Below, one piece after another: positions 7,681 through 16,161 of a DNA stretch of 64,000 nt. The stretch comes from CAG-826 sp964583155 (GTDB taxonomy: Bacteria > Bacillota_I > Bacilli_A > RFN20 > CAG-826), in the NCBI GenBank assembly GCA_964583155.1, contig CAZOUY010000002.1, forward strand, positions 98,071-162,070. The letters run 5' to 3'. The notes under the pieces are model-generated. The model did not search any database, was not told the origin of the DNA, and was given only the letters and a program-made list of their open reading frames with translations. The translations under genes and the position numbers were made by a program. Numbering within the stretch: the first letter of the stretch is position 1; each line of letters starts with the position of its first letter.

Positions 7681-7935
7681 ATGTTACAAACTTTTATCTT
7701 TCTCGCATCGATAAATCTTGTAGTGGTAGGGGTTTACATTGCTACTAAAAACGTCTTATCTTCAGCAAAAGCATCAGCTCTTTTAATCACCTCTTTAATA
7801 GCAAGTCTCTTTGTCTATAGTGGTGTATTATTTGCTGCTATTGTTTCATTGATGATTTTACGTAATGGCGATGATTACAGCCGCGACATTAAAAGAATCA
7901 AAGAAGAAGAATTTGACATGTACTTCCATGAATAA
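7681..7935 (+). CDS. Small two-helix membrane protein of unknown function
   Basis: 84 residues, led by AAAGGAGGC. Two hydrophobic segments (about 4-22 and 32-59) are followed by a charged C-terminal tail (DIKRIKEEEFDMYFHE) that probably lies in the cytoplasm. I recognise no family. It lies 172 bp after the second TasA-like gene and before a strong terminator, so it ends the cluster. A part in export or anchoring of the fibre proteins is only a guess from position. Confidence 0.6.
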   Translation: MLQTFIFLASINLVVVGVYIATKNVLSSAKASALLITSLIASLFVYSGVLFAAIVSLMILRNGDDYSRDIKRIKEEEFDMYFHE

Positions 7936-7941
7936 GTAAGA

Positions 7942-7980
7942 AAGATTCATTCTAAATATTAAATAGGATGAATCTTTTTT
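7942..7980 (+). terminator. Intrinsic terminator of the TasA/SipW cluster
   Basis: A 9-bp perfect stem (AAGATTCAT / ATGAATCTT) is followed by six T. Confidence 0.8.
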
Positions 7981-8452
7981 ATTTATTAGATAATATCCAA
8001 AGCGGATTTGTTATTTAATAAAAAATCTAAATTCAGGATTCATCAAAGAAGAAATGGAGGATTGAGATCTTTTTCCATATAATATCTGCCAGATCAAAGT
8101 AAATTATTCCTTCATATTTAATATAAATTTGTTAAATCAAGATTCGATTGGATAATTAACAATATGATTATTATGGCACATATTGGAGAGCAATATATAT
8201 AGGTTATTGGCTTAGAGGAATAATTAATCTAAAAAAAAGAAGAAAAAATTTTGTTAGCCAAATTATATGGTAAAAAATGCTAGATAATAAAAAAATTATT
8301 ATTTATTTACGTAAATCTTAATTATATGATATACTTTGTTTGTAAATAATCTTTAACTCATTCGTTGGTTCTTTAAGAGTTAAAAATCATTTCAAAAGAC
8401 GATAATTTTTCTACAAATCTATTCTATTCATAAGGGGGGAAAGAAAAAGATC
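7981..8452. other. AT-rich intergenic region with leader of the surface protein
   Basis: There is no credible gene. A promoter candidate lies at 8306-8335. Beyond it, in the predicted leader, TTTAACTC (8352-8359) and GAGTTAAA (8377-8384) can form an 8-bp hairpin about 70 bases before the start codon. It lacks a T run and is not a terminator; I cannot assign it to a riboswitch class. Confidence 0.4.
8306..8335 (+). promoter_or_regulatory. Candidate promoter of the large surface protein
   Basis: TTTACG (8306-8311) and TATACT (8330-8335) are 18 bp apart. The predicted transcript has a leader of about 110 bases. Confidence 0.4.
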
Positions 8453-11218
8453 ATGAAAAGTTTATTAAAAAAGCTTTCGATTAGCATGGCTTCTTTAGCC
8501 ATGGTGGTTGGTATGGGCCTCATGAGCAAGGATAATACCACCGCTAAAGCGGCTGCAGGAGACACGTTGACGGAAGCATCAGGAACCGGTAGTGGTTATG
8601 GTGCACGAAGAACGCTAGCAAATAATGGCGTTAATTGGGTTTTGTCAAGTGGTCAAACCGGCTATCTTGGTGCAAATAACGCTACTAACCACAACAAAAT
8701 CGTGCCAACAGCAGCTGATTTACCTGTGGTTCAAGCGGTAAATGCATCGGCCACCACAACTACAACGGGATTGTATTACTATTACACAACAACCGCCGTA
8801 GCTAATGTTGGCGCACTTCAATTAAGCTACACTGCCAATAGTGGTAACAGTTCTGCCACCGGTTATGTTGTTGTCGGCAGTGAATTATCTGCTGCTGGCG
8901 GGACTGCTTATACGCAGGTTAGTTTAGCTGAAGATAGTGCAAACAAACAAGGAGATAGTTTAGGTTCATCCGGAACATTTACTTGGACCTTTGCTACTAC
9001 TCAAACTGAAGCAAAGTATTATGGCTTCATTATTCAAGCATCGTCTTATAAAAGATTAACCGCTGGTAAGATTTCTTTATTAGAAGGAGCTAGCCATGTT
9101 GCTGTTGAGTCGATCAATGTGACGACCACCACCTTCAGCTTAGCCAAAGGTGAGACAGCCCAAATTGAGGCTTCTGTTTTACCGGCCAATGCGACTGAGC
9201 AAGGAATAACCTATACAGTTGATGCCGGATATGAAGAATATATTTCTGTTTCTTCAACCGGATTAATTACGGCTCTTAATGGTGTTGAAAATGCTACCAT
9301 TACTGTTAAAACAGTAGAAGGCAATTTCGAACAAAAAGTTACAGTATCGGTCAGTGTCCCGACCGCAGAGGAAACAATCGCTCTGATTAACGCAATTGGC
9401 ACTGTTGAGTATACAGATGATTGCAAAGAAAGAATCGATGCTGCCAGATTATCCTATGATAATTTAGATACTGCTTTACAGGGGACAGTTACCAATTATG
9501 ATGTCCTTGTGGCTGCCGAAACCGAATATGATCGTTTGGAAGCAGCTGCTATTGAAGCGGCTGATAGAGCCAAAGCGGCAGAAGTTGATACCTTAATTGA
9601 TGCAATTGGTGAAATTACCGATTATAGCAAGAAAGAGCAAATTGTTTCTGCAAGAGAAGCTTATGAAGCCTTGACGGAAGCACAAAAAGGTTATGTGACT
9701 AAATTAGCGACCTTGGAAGCTGCTGAAGTTGCAATTGAAGATTATAAACCATTATCTTATTTCATTAATACTACTGCTGGGGGGGCTGAGAATGCAAGCG
9801 CAGCTATTTCCACGGCTACGCAGTTAGAAGGTGTTTATCCAACACCTGATGGAATTAGTTGGGTTTCGGGAACCAAAGCCTATGGTTCGTCAACACAAAT
9901 ATTGAAGTTAGGAGCATCCAGTGCGGTAGGAAGCGTTAAATTGCAATTGGATAGTAATGATTATTATGTTACGAAAGTAATTATCAATGCCAAGCGATAT
10001 GGTACTGATGCGGCGACACTTTATGTCAATACTGAAGAAGCTGTGGCATTAACCGCCACCGCGACCGATTATGTTTTTGATATTTCGGCTTCGAAAACGC
10101 AATCTATTGAGTTAGGAAACAAAGCGAAACGTTCATATATTTATTCTGTGACCGTTGAGTATGAAAAGAACGTATCAAATATCGATCAAGAAGCTGTGGA
10201 CAATGTTATCGCAAAGATTAATGCAATTGGAACAGTAGCGCCAACTTTGGATGTTATGCATGCTATTGAAGACGCTGAAGCAGCTTATGCGGCATTACTA
10301 ACAGCGGAAAAAGCATTAGTTACCAATTATGCAACTTTAACAGATGCAAGAACAGCATTTGATGCGTTAGTGACAAATGCAACTTCGATGGAAGGAATTT
10401 CCAATACTTATAATCCAACAACTGTCACAATCGGAACCGCAACGTTCGATGTGAACATGGCGGGAAATAATTCTTCTATCGGATTTAATTCGACGAATAA
10501 AACTAGAACAGTAGCAAGTGAGGCTATTGCCAATGCTATTGAAGGAATTGATACGACCACAACCGGTGTTGTAACGATGCATTCTTTCTTCTATGATGGC
10601 TTCGTTTCATATCACTTTACAACAGGCGATGTTTTCACTGGTACTTTCTATCTATTGACTTCGGCTGATGGAGGAACTACTTATACTATCCTTTCACAAA
10701 TGGCTTTAGATACTTCCGCTATCAAGAATATTGATGTTGAAGCGACGGTTGCTACTACAACGGATATCGCTATGGTCTTCGTTTTAGATAGTGCATCAGC
10801 AGCGCGTATTTCACTCTCATCGGCGACATTCTATGATCATTTAGAATTATCCGATGACGTATCAACAATTTTGGAGATGTTATCTGAACTCGATACTTGT
10901 CATGATTATGATCAAGCGGAAGCATTGAATGAATTATTACAAGAACTTACAGAGAGAGATCAAGTTATCTTCTCAAGATCAACAGTCGAAGATTTAGATG
11001 GAGATGCTAATATTGTAGATGTAAATGCGGCTGATAAATTGGCATTCATGCTAAATTTAGCGGCATCAAAGGCTGGAACAGAAGCTACCGCAAGCCATAA
11101 TTTAATTGCTCAACTTGGGCAACGTAACATTATGTTTGTTATCCTTGTGATTGGCGGAATGGGATTATTATCGGTCTTAGGATATTACTTCATTTCCAAA
11201 AAGAGATTATCTCGATAA
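8453..11218 (+). CDS. Large cell-surface protein with Big_2 domain and helical repeats
   Basis: 921 residues, preceded by AAGGGGGGAAAG. A signal peptide covers about 1-34 and ends near TAKAAAG. A Thr/Ala-rich beta domain follows to about 220, then a Big_2 domain (TTTFSLAKGETAQIEASVLP). At least three helical modules of about 60-65 residues come next, each starting like INAIGTV and ending near YVTKLATLEAAE or LVTNYATLTDAR; these resemble FIVAR-like or similar surface repeats. Between them are beta-rich modules that may bind carbohydrate. The C terminus has one membrane helix (MFVILVIGGMGLLSVLGYYF) and a basic tail KKRLSR, with no LPXTG. The probable role is adhesion or glycan binding; no catalytic motif is seen. 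It has its own promoter region and is probably not under the invertible switch. Confidence 0.75.
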   Translation: MKSLLKKLSISMASLAMVVGMGLMSKDNTTAKAAAGDTLTEASGTGSGYGARRTLANNGVNWVLSSGQTGYLGANNATNHNKIVPTAADLPVVQAVNASATTTTTGLYYYYTTTAVANVGALQLSYTANSGNSSATGYVVVGSELSAAGGTAYTQVSLAEDSANKQGDSLGSSGTFTWTFATTQTEAKYYGFIIQASSYKRLTAGKISLLEGASHVAVESINVTTTTFSLAKGETAQIEASVLPANATEQGITYTVDAGYEEYISVSSTGLITALNGVENATITVKTVEGNFEQKVTVSVSVPTAEETIALINAIGTVEYTDDCKERIDAARLSYDNLDTALQGTVTNYDVLVAAETEYDRLEAAAIEAADRAKAAEVDTLIDAIGEITDYSKKEQIVSAREAYEALTEAQKGYVTKLATLEAAEVAIEDYKPLSYFINTTAGGAENASAAISTATQLEGVYPTPDGISWVSGTKAYGSSTQILKLGASSAVGSVKLQLDSNDYYVTKVIINAKRYGTDAATLYVNTEEAVALTATATDYVFDISASKTQSIELGNKAKRSYIYSVTVEYEKNVSNIDQEAVDNVIAKINAIGTVAPTLDVMHAIEDAEAAYAALLTAEKALVTNYATLTDARTAFDALVTNATSMEGISNTYNPTTVTIGTATFDVNMAGNNSSIGFNSTNKTRTVASEAIANAIEGIDTTTTGVVTMHSFFYDGFVSYHFTTGDVFTGTFYLLTSADGGTTYTILSQMALDTSAIKNIDVEATVATTTDIAMVFVLDSASAARISLSSATFYDHLELSDDVSTILEMLSELDTCHDYDQAEALNELLQELTERDQVIFSRSTVEDLDGDANIVDVNAADKLAFMLNLAASKAGTEATASHNLIAQLGQRNIMFVILVIGGMGLLSVLGYYFISKKRLSR

Positions 11219-11309
11219 AGAATCATAAAGCATAAAAGAGAAAAGGATCTATAAAATTTATCGGGGAAAATCGGGGACAACTGTTTAGAACCTGATAAAA
11301 CTATAAAAT

Positions 11310-11552
11310 CTAGCGGGGACACATAACTAAGAGTTGTGTGTCCCTTTTCATTTGGGTATTATTGTATCTCAAAATAAGCAATGAACGCTTTCTAAGCTTT
11401 TTAAAATTGCTATATCCATAGAGACAAATTCGACCATCGTCTCCTTCTTGTAATTCATAAATAAAACCATCGTTAGTGGGAATAGGATCAACGATGGTTT
11501 CTTTGAAATTATTAGGGTCATGCCTAATTTAAGTAAAAGCGTATTATTTATA
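11310..11552 (-). pseudogene. Broken copy of the 80-residue gene
   Basis: Aligned with the intact gene at 11784-12026. This copy has ATA in place of the start ATG, a damaged binding site (AAGGGGCTC for AAGGAGGTC) and a one-base deletion near the 5' end that shifts the frame. The 3' part is nearly identical, so the duplication is fairly recent. Confidence 0.7.
11316..11348 (+). terminator. Hairpin terminator in repeat copy 1
   Basis: A 13-bp stem with one G-U pair (GGGACACATAACT / AGTTGTGTGTCCC), 3-base loop, then TTTT. It could end transcription from the surface protein gene upstream. The same hairpin recurs at 11790-11822. Confidence 0.65.
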
Positions 11553-11604
11553 TAGAGCCCCTTATTTTGAACTCTAACAATTCAATTATAAGGAGGCCTT
11601 TCTT

Positions 11605-11643
11605 ATGGAAACTATAAAAACTATAAAATCAATCGGGGAATAA
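11605..11643 (+). CDS. Possible 12-residue peptide (METIKTIKSIGE)
   Basis: AAGGAGG lies 9 bases before an ATG that opens 12 codons and ends at TAA. Copy 2 keeps a 9-codon version at 12081-12110 with a weaker site. It reads away from the small minus-strand gene, so the pair is divergent. It may be a truncated leader or a remnant of a transposase start; expression is unproven. Confidence 0.25.
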   Translation: METIKTIKSIGE

Positions 11644-11683
11644 ATAAAGTTTTGTCCCCGACAGATTTTATAGCTCCAGAGAA

Positions 11684-11714
11684 AAAAGCACGGGCCTTAA
11701 ATCCGTGCTTTTAT
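11684..11714 (+). terminator. Hairpin terminator at the end of repeat copy 1
   Basis: A 10-bp stem (AAAAGCACGG / CCGTGCTTTT) around a 9-base loop ends in a T run; because the stem starts with A residues it may also work leftwards. Confidence 0.6.
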
Positions 11715-11783
11715 TATGGTATCTATAAAATTTATCGGGGAAGATCGGGGACAGCTGTTTAGAACTTGATAAAACTATAAAAT

Positions 11784-12026
11784 CTAGCGGGGACACATAA
11801 CTAAGAGTTGTGTGTCCCTTTTCATTTGGGTATTATTGTATCTCAAAATAAGCAATGAACGCTTTCTAAGCTTTTTAAAATTGCTATATCCATAGAGACA
11901 AATTCGACCATCGTCTCCTTCTTGTAATTCATAAATAAAACCATCGTTAGTGGGAATAAGATCAGCGATGGTTTCTTTGAAATTACTAGGATCAATGTCT
12001 AAATTAGGTAAAAGGGTATTATTCAT
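11784..12026 (-). CDS. Hypothetical 80-residue protein inside repeat copy 2
   Basis: The ATG at 12026 is preceded by AAGGAGGTCC, an ideal binding site, which argues that it is or recently was a real gene. The product has an acidic middle (ELQEGDDGRICLYGY) and a basic part (NFKKLRKRSLLILRY). I do not recognise it. The last codons read through the hairpin at 11790-11818, so the natural C terminus may be shorter in the ancestral element. The neighbouring copy at 11310 is dead. Possible origins are cargo of a small mobile element or the tail of a decayed transposase. Confidence 0.5.
   Translation of the reverse strand: MNNTLLPNLDIDPSNFKETIADLIPTNDGFIYELQEGDDGRICLYGYSNFKKLRKRSLLILRYNNTQMKRDTQLLVMCPR
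11790..11822 (+). terminator. Hairpin terminator in repeat copy 2
   Basis: Same 13-bp stem, 3-base loop and T run as at 11316-11348. Confidence 0.6.
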
Positions 12027-12147
12027 ATGGACCTCCTTATTTTGAACTCTAATAATTCAATTATATGAGGGGCCTTTCTTATGGAAACTATAAAATCAAT
12101 CGGGGAATAAATAAAGTTTTGTCCCCGACAGATTTTATAGCTCCAAA

Positions 12148-12178
12148 AAAAGCACGGGCCTTAAATCCGTGCTTTTAT
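12148..12178 (+). terminator. Hairpin terminator at the end of repeat copy 2
   Basis: Same AAAAGCACGG / CCGTGCTTTT stem with T run as in copy 1. It insulates the polysaccharide locus from upstream transcription. Confidence 0.6.
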
Positions 12179-12441
12179 TATGTCAAAAACGATTTTAGCC
12201 TTTTTATAACTATGCAAAATTCAAAATTATTTGCCATTTTATTCAATGAATACTAATATAAAATATAGATAAACAAATACTAGAAAAGAATATAAGTATT
12301 TGAGTAAAAAATTGTCGATAAGATATGTTTAAGTTGATTTCTTTGGCTTTGTCGATTAACATATATAACTTTTAAAGTTCATTAAATGTCTTATATCATT
12401 TTGATGCCAGCAACAGCAATGCGCCCTCAAATAATAAAGAG

Positions 12442-12470
12442 TTTATTTTTATAAAATAAAATGATATAAT
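12442..12470 (+). promoter_or_regulatory. Candidate promoter of the polysaccharide locus
   Basis: TATAAT at 12465-12470 with a weak TTTATT at 12442-12447, 17 bp apart, 27 bp before the first gene. The rest of 12182-12441 shows nothing I can name. Confidence 0.45.
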
Positions 12471-12496
12471 CGTTAACTATAAGGAGAGTTTAATGT

Positions 12497-13738
12497 ATGA
12501 AATTGCGTTTTAACTTAAAAAAAGAGAATTTCAATATTAAAAAATATTTATTGTTTCTTAAAAAAAATTATAAAAAGTTAATGGCTTTTGTCGTATTAAT
12601 GATTCCAACTTTATTCACCATCTCTTCTTATCAGTCTTTAAGGCAAACAAGCCATTTAGAAGATTTTTGTTCAAGAATTTCTTCAAATATTACTGATAGT
12701 ACATATAAGTATCAAAACCTTTCAATCTATAGTAAGGATAACACTACTACAGGAGTGAAAGATTTTTTTCCTACGACCACTCAATATAGTATAGGTGACT
12801 GTTTTTCCACTTGCACCTTAGTAGCAAATCAGAATATTACTAAGGATTCTGTTTTTATATCTGATGGAAATAATGATGTTGAAGCATCTTTGGTTATACC
12901 TAAAACCAATTGGGTTATAAATTCAAAGAATACTTATCGGCTGGAATTTATGGATTTGGAATTATATTATGAAAGATCATCATTTCCACAAATTTTTTGC
13001 TACATATCTGATGTTTATGCCGATAAATTAGTTCAGGAGCGACAATATAGCGGTTATGATGAATTAATTGGCGATGGAATTAAATTAAAATATTTATCAA
13101 ATGGAACATTAAAAGAACAAGAATGCAAGATATCATCAATATATAAAACAAATACGGCAGGTGGTAGCTATTATTATAATTTATATGGTGAATTTGTTAT
13201 CACTTCTTTAAGCTATCTTTCAGCTATAGATAATCTTGCATTATCATTTGATTTGAATAAATCCATTTATAATAATTCTCGTGTGATACATATATTGGAA
13301 GAGAATTTTTCTACTGATGAGTATCATTGGGATTTTGTTGATAATGAATTAAAGTCGCCGAGTAATAAAAAACAATTCGATTTAAATCAAGAATACTCAT
13401 CTTATCATGACACGAACTATGATTCGTTTAAGAAGACCAGAATAATTATTATGGTTGTGGCTGTGGTTTTAGTGATTTCGTTATTTGGATATCTTCTTTG
13501 GATGAATCATAGCTTTGATAGAAACTATGATGCCGAAGAATACCGAGTCTATACTAGATTATTTGTTTTCTTCAACTTATTGCTATTTGCCATTCTTTAT
13601 TTCATTTTAAAATTAGCAAAGCTATCGTTATATACTACATCAACATCGATTTTGTTATGGATCATTTTGGTACTATATCTATCTATTATTGTTAATATTC
13701 CGCGACTTGCAAGAAAGAAGAGGACAAAAAATGTTTAA
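12497..13738 (+). CDS. Membrane protein of unknown function, first gene of the polysaccharide locus
   Basis: 413 residues, led by AAGGAGAG. One helix near 28-48 is followed by an extracellular region of roughly 265 residues with several Cys, then three closely spaced helices from about 315 to the C terminus. The overall shape, helix-large domain-helices, recalls chain-length regulators, but the typical Pro-rich Wzz motif is not evident and I do not assign it. The stop overlaps the next start by 8 bp (ATGTTTAA), so the two are translationally coupled. A role in chain length, modification or assembly with the Wzy-like partner is inferred from that coupling. Confidence 0.65.
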   Translation: MKLRFNLKKENFNIKKYLLFLKKNYKKLMAFVVLMIPTLFTISSYQSLRQTSHLEDFCSRISSNITDSTYKYQNLSIYSKDNTTTGVKDFFPTTTQYSIGDCFSTCTLVANQNITKDSVFISDGNNDVEASLVIPKTNWVINSKNTYRLEFMDLELYYERSSFPQIFCYISDVYADKLVQERQYSGYDELIGDGIKLKYLSNGTLKEQECKISSIYKTNTAGGSYYYNLYGEFVITSLSYLSAIDNLALSFDLNKSIYNNSRVIHILEENFSTDEYHWDFVDNELKSPSNKKQFDLNQEYSSYHDTNYDSFKKTRIIIMVVAVVLVISLFGYLLWMNHSFDRNYDAEEYRVYTRLFVFFNLLLFAILYFILKLAKLSLYTTSTSILLWIILVLYLSIIVNIPRLARKKRTKNV

Positions 13739-16133
13739 TTTAAAAGGATTAATATCTGCTGAAAAAGAAGCGTTCTCTAAAAATAGAATAAAGTATACTT
13801 TTGAACTGCTTATATTCTTTACTTTGTTTATATTTTTCTTTACGCTAGCGGCGTTTTCATATAGCAGCTTACATTTGATTCCGATCGGTCTAATGGTGAT
13901 TCTTATTGCTTTAATTACTATTTATAAGCTCGTATACAATCGATTATTGGTTGACCGCACTATCGCTAGTGTATTTCTATTTTTGTTGTGTGTGGTAATA
14001 TCGTGTTGCTTTAATGGATTCTCGAGATTTTATACAACATATATTTATTTACCGGTAATGTTTTTCTTTTTATATAATTTTTTCATTACTGATGGTAAAT
14101 TTTTAAAAAAGGCATATGCTTTATTCTTTATTTCACAACTATTCTTTGCATTATACTATACATACTTTTATCGCGTTGAAATATTTAGCCTTAATTTTTC
14201 CAGAATCGGCGGATATTTTGGCGATGAAAATGTTATCGGATCATATTTTGCGATGACTTATGCAATAGGTCTGTATTATACGTTTTTTAAAAAGAAATAT
14301 TTGTTGATACCGGTATTGGCGGTCCTTTTGTTTTTAGGCGTTACCACCGGATCCAAAGCTTTTCTTTTAATGGTCTTTGTAATAACGGTTGCACAGATTA
14401 TCATGTTTTTTGGTAAAAAACGTTGGTACATTTCAGTGGGAATTTTTGTCGCGTTGATTGCTATTTTCATTCCGTTATCAAAAATGAAATTCATGGAATT
14501 TATTATGGTGAGGATCAAAGATCTGATCGATATGATAACGTCAAAGAATCAAGCCGCCGATGTTTCAACCTCCAGTAGATTATTCTATATTAAAGAAGGA
14601 CTCTTCCTTTTCTTAAGAAACCCGGTAGTGGGATTAGGAGCCTTTGGATTCGCTCAAAATTCCTTATATGGTTATTATTCCCATAATTCGATAGTAGAGT
14701 CTTTGAGCAATTTCGGATTTATTGCCACATGCTTTTGGTTATATCCGCTCGGCAAAACGATAAAAAGCAAGAAGGATAAATCGCAACGGGCTTTATATAT
14801 ATCGATTTTCATGTTTGTTTTCATTAGCGAATTTTTGCTTGTACAATTTATCGATAAATTTTATTACATTCAATTAGCGTTACTCTGTGCATTTAATATC
14901 AACGAAGAAAAAGATATCTTGATGGAGGTTAAGATCGATGGTTTTGATTTTAATGCCTTTGTCACCAAAACCATCATAAAAATACGAGGCGCGACAAAAT
15001 CGCTGTTTTTACATATTTTCAAGTTATTGCCATTAAAAAAGAATGTTCTCTTATTTGAGAGCAATTGCGATTTATCGGATAGCTCGTATGCACTTTTTAC
15101 TTATATAAAGAGTAATTATCCAAAGTACAAATGCATTTGGGTGCTAAGCGATAAGAGCAGTAAAAAAATATGCAAATCGCTGAATATAAAATTCGTGATG
15201 CTCGGCTCAGTAAGGGGCTTATATTACATTGCCGTATGTAAGAATTTGTTTTTCACCCATCGGAGCTTGACTAAAATGCCGCCTCGAAAAGGACAATCTT
15301 ACTATAATCTTTGGCATGGATCACCATTTAAAAGATTTAATGGGGAATTGATCGATAATAATGTTAATAAAACGATCTTTGTTACTCAAACTGACTATAC
15401 TTTGGATTTATACTATGAAAACTATGGCATTGATAAAAATCTAAGCATGTTATCTAATCACTTGCGAATTGATTTCTTTGATCCGTTATTTAGCGTTGAA
15501 GAGGATAAGAAGGTTGAAGATTATTTTAGCTTCAGTAGTTATCGGAAGAATATAATTTTCCTTCCAACATTTAGAAGGGATAATGCCAAATCATTTGATT
15601 TCTTTGAAAATTTCCCTTTATATCTCTCGAAAGAAGATTTTAAAGCTTTGGATGATTTCCTTTTTGAAATGAACATCCAACTAATTATTAAGCTGCATCC
15701 TATGGCCGATAAGGCGGATGTTTCGTTCAGAAATGATTTAAAAAACATAAGGATCGTCACCAGTCAAGAATTGGTTGAAAATAGCCTGCAATTATACGCA
15801 ATAATGGGTCATTGCGACGCTTTATTGTCCGATTTTTCTTCTGTCGTCTTTGATTATATGGCGCTTGATAAACCAATTGGCTATGTATTATCTGATTTTG
15901 AAGCATTTAAAAATAACAAAAATGAAGGCTTTATTTTTAGTGATGATTTACAGAACTATTTTGTAGGTGATAAGATATATGATCTTTTGGATTTGCAGAA
16001 TTTTATTAGAAAAATTGCCGAGGATGAAGATTCTTTTGCGTCGGAGAGAAGAGAACTCGCCAAGAAATATTTAGATATTGATTGCGAATGCGGACAGAAC
16101 TCTAAAGCGTTTTGTGAAAAAATCGGTTTATAA
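13731..16133 (+). CDS. Fusion of Wzy-like polymerase and CDP-glycerol glycerophosphotransferase
   Basis: 800 residues from the ATG at 13731 (AGAGGAC upstream). Residues 1-385 hold about ten membrane helices and an O-antigen ligase/polymerase signature: a GLGAFGF stretch followed by the HNSIVE motif near 317. From about 410 a cytoplasmic domain matches CDP-glycerol / CDP-ribitol phosphotransferases: LWHGSPFKRF near 527, a KLHP motif near 650 and SDFSSVVFDYMAL near 700, the conserved catalytic and substrate-binding blocks of the TagB/TagF family. One chain therefore seems to link subunit polymerisation with transfer of glycerol phosphate onto the glycan. The two activities are usually separate genes. 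The TagD-like gene at 17715 would supply CDP-glycerol. Confidence 0.82.
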   Translation: MFNLKGLISAEKEAFSKNRIKYTFELLIFFTLFIFFFTLAAFSYSSLHLIPIGLMVILIALITIYKLVYNRLLVDRTIASVFLFLLCVVISCCFNGFSRFYTTYIYLPVMFFFLYNFFITDGKFLKKAYALFFISQLFFALYYTYFYRVEIFSLNFSRIGGYFGDENVIGSYFAMTYAIGLYYTFFKKKYLLIPVLAVLLFLGVTTGSKAFLLMVFVITVAQIIMFFGKKRWYISVGIFVALIAIFIPLSKMKFMEFIMVRIKDLIDMITSKNQAADVSTSSRLFYIKEGLFLFLRNPVVGLGAFGFAQNSLYGYYSHNSIVESLSNFGFIATCFWLYPLGKTIKSKKDKSQRALYISIFMFVFISEFLLVQFIDKFYYIQLALLCAFNINEEKDILMEVKIDGFDFNAFVTKTIIKIRGATKSLFLHIFKLLPLKKNVLLFESNCDLSDSSYALFTYIKSNYPKYKCIWVLSDKSSKKICKSLNIKFVMLGSVRGLYYIAVCKNLFFTHRSLTKMPPRKGQSYYNLWHGSPFKRFNGELIDNNVNKTIFVTQTDYTLDLYYENYGIDKNLSMLSNHLRIDFFDPLFSVEEDKKVEDYFSFSSYRKNIIFLPTFRRDNAKSFDFFENFPLYLSKEDFKALDDFLFEMNIQLIIKLHPMADKADVSFRNDLKNIRIVTSQELVENSLQLYAIMGHCDALLSDFSSVVFDYMALDKPIGYVLSDFEAFKNNKNEGFIFSDDLQNYFVGDKIYDLLDLQNFIRKIAEDEDSFASERRELAKKYLDIDCECGQNSKAFCEKIGL

Positions 16134-16161
16134 TTTGAGTATTAAGAGGAGGTGTTGATTT

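Larger units (their letters stand above)
11247..11720. repeat. Tandem repeat copy 1 (474 bp), degenerate
   Basis: First of two head-to-tail copies, period 474 bp. Inside, 11301-11320 and 11654-11673 form 20-bp terminal inverted repeats (consensus CTATAAAATC-N2-CGGGGAC), enclosing 373 bp. Extra copies of the ATAAAAT-N4-CGGGGA motif lie at about 11250-11266 and 11625-11640. The minus-strand gene in this copy is broken. The layout suggests a short non-autonomous mobile element or a duplicated regulatory cassette. Confidence 0.75.
11721..12181. repeat. Tandem repeat copy 2 (about 461 bp)
   Basis: Second copy, directly abutting the first. Its terminal inverted repeats are at 11775-11794 and 12121-12140, enclosing 366 bp. 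It differs from copy 1 by scattered substitutions and deletions of about 9 and 3 bases. The right end forms a long near-palindrome (about 12089-12140) in which ATAAAATCAATCGGGGA pairs with TCCCCGACAGATTTTAT. Confidence 0.75.

Noticed and set aside
1438..11218. Sortase-anchored (LPXTG) surface proteins
   Set aside because: Both large surface proteins end in a membrane helix and basic tail, but no LPXTG-like motif precedes the helix and no sortase gene is in the window.
11247..12181. CRISPR array
   Set aside because: There are only two long adjacent copies with internal genes and hairpins, with no short repeats or spacers and no cas genes.
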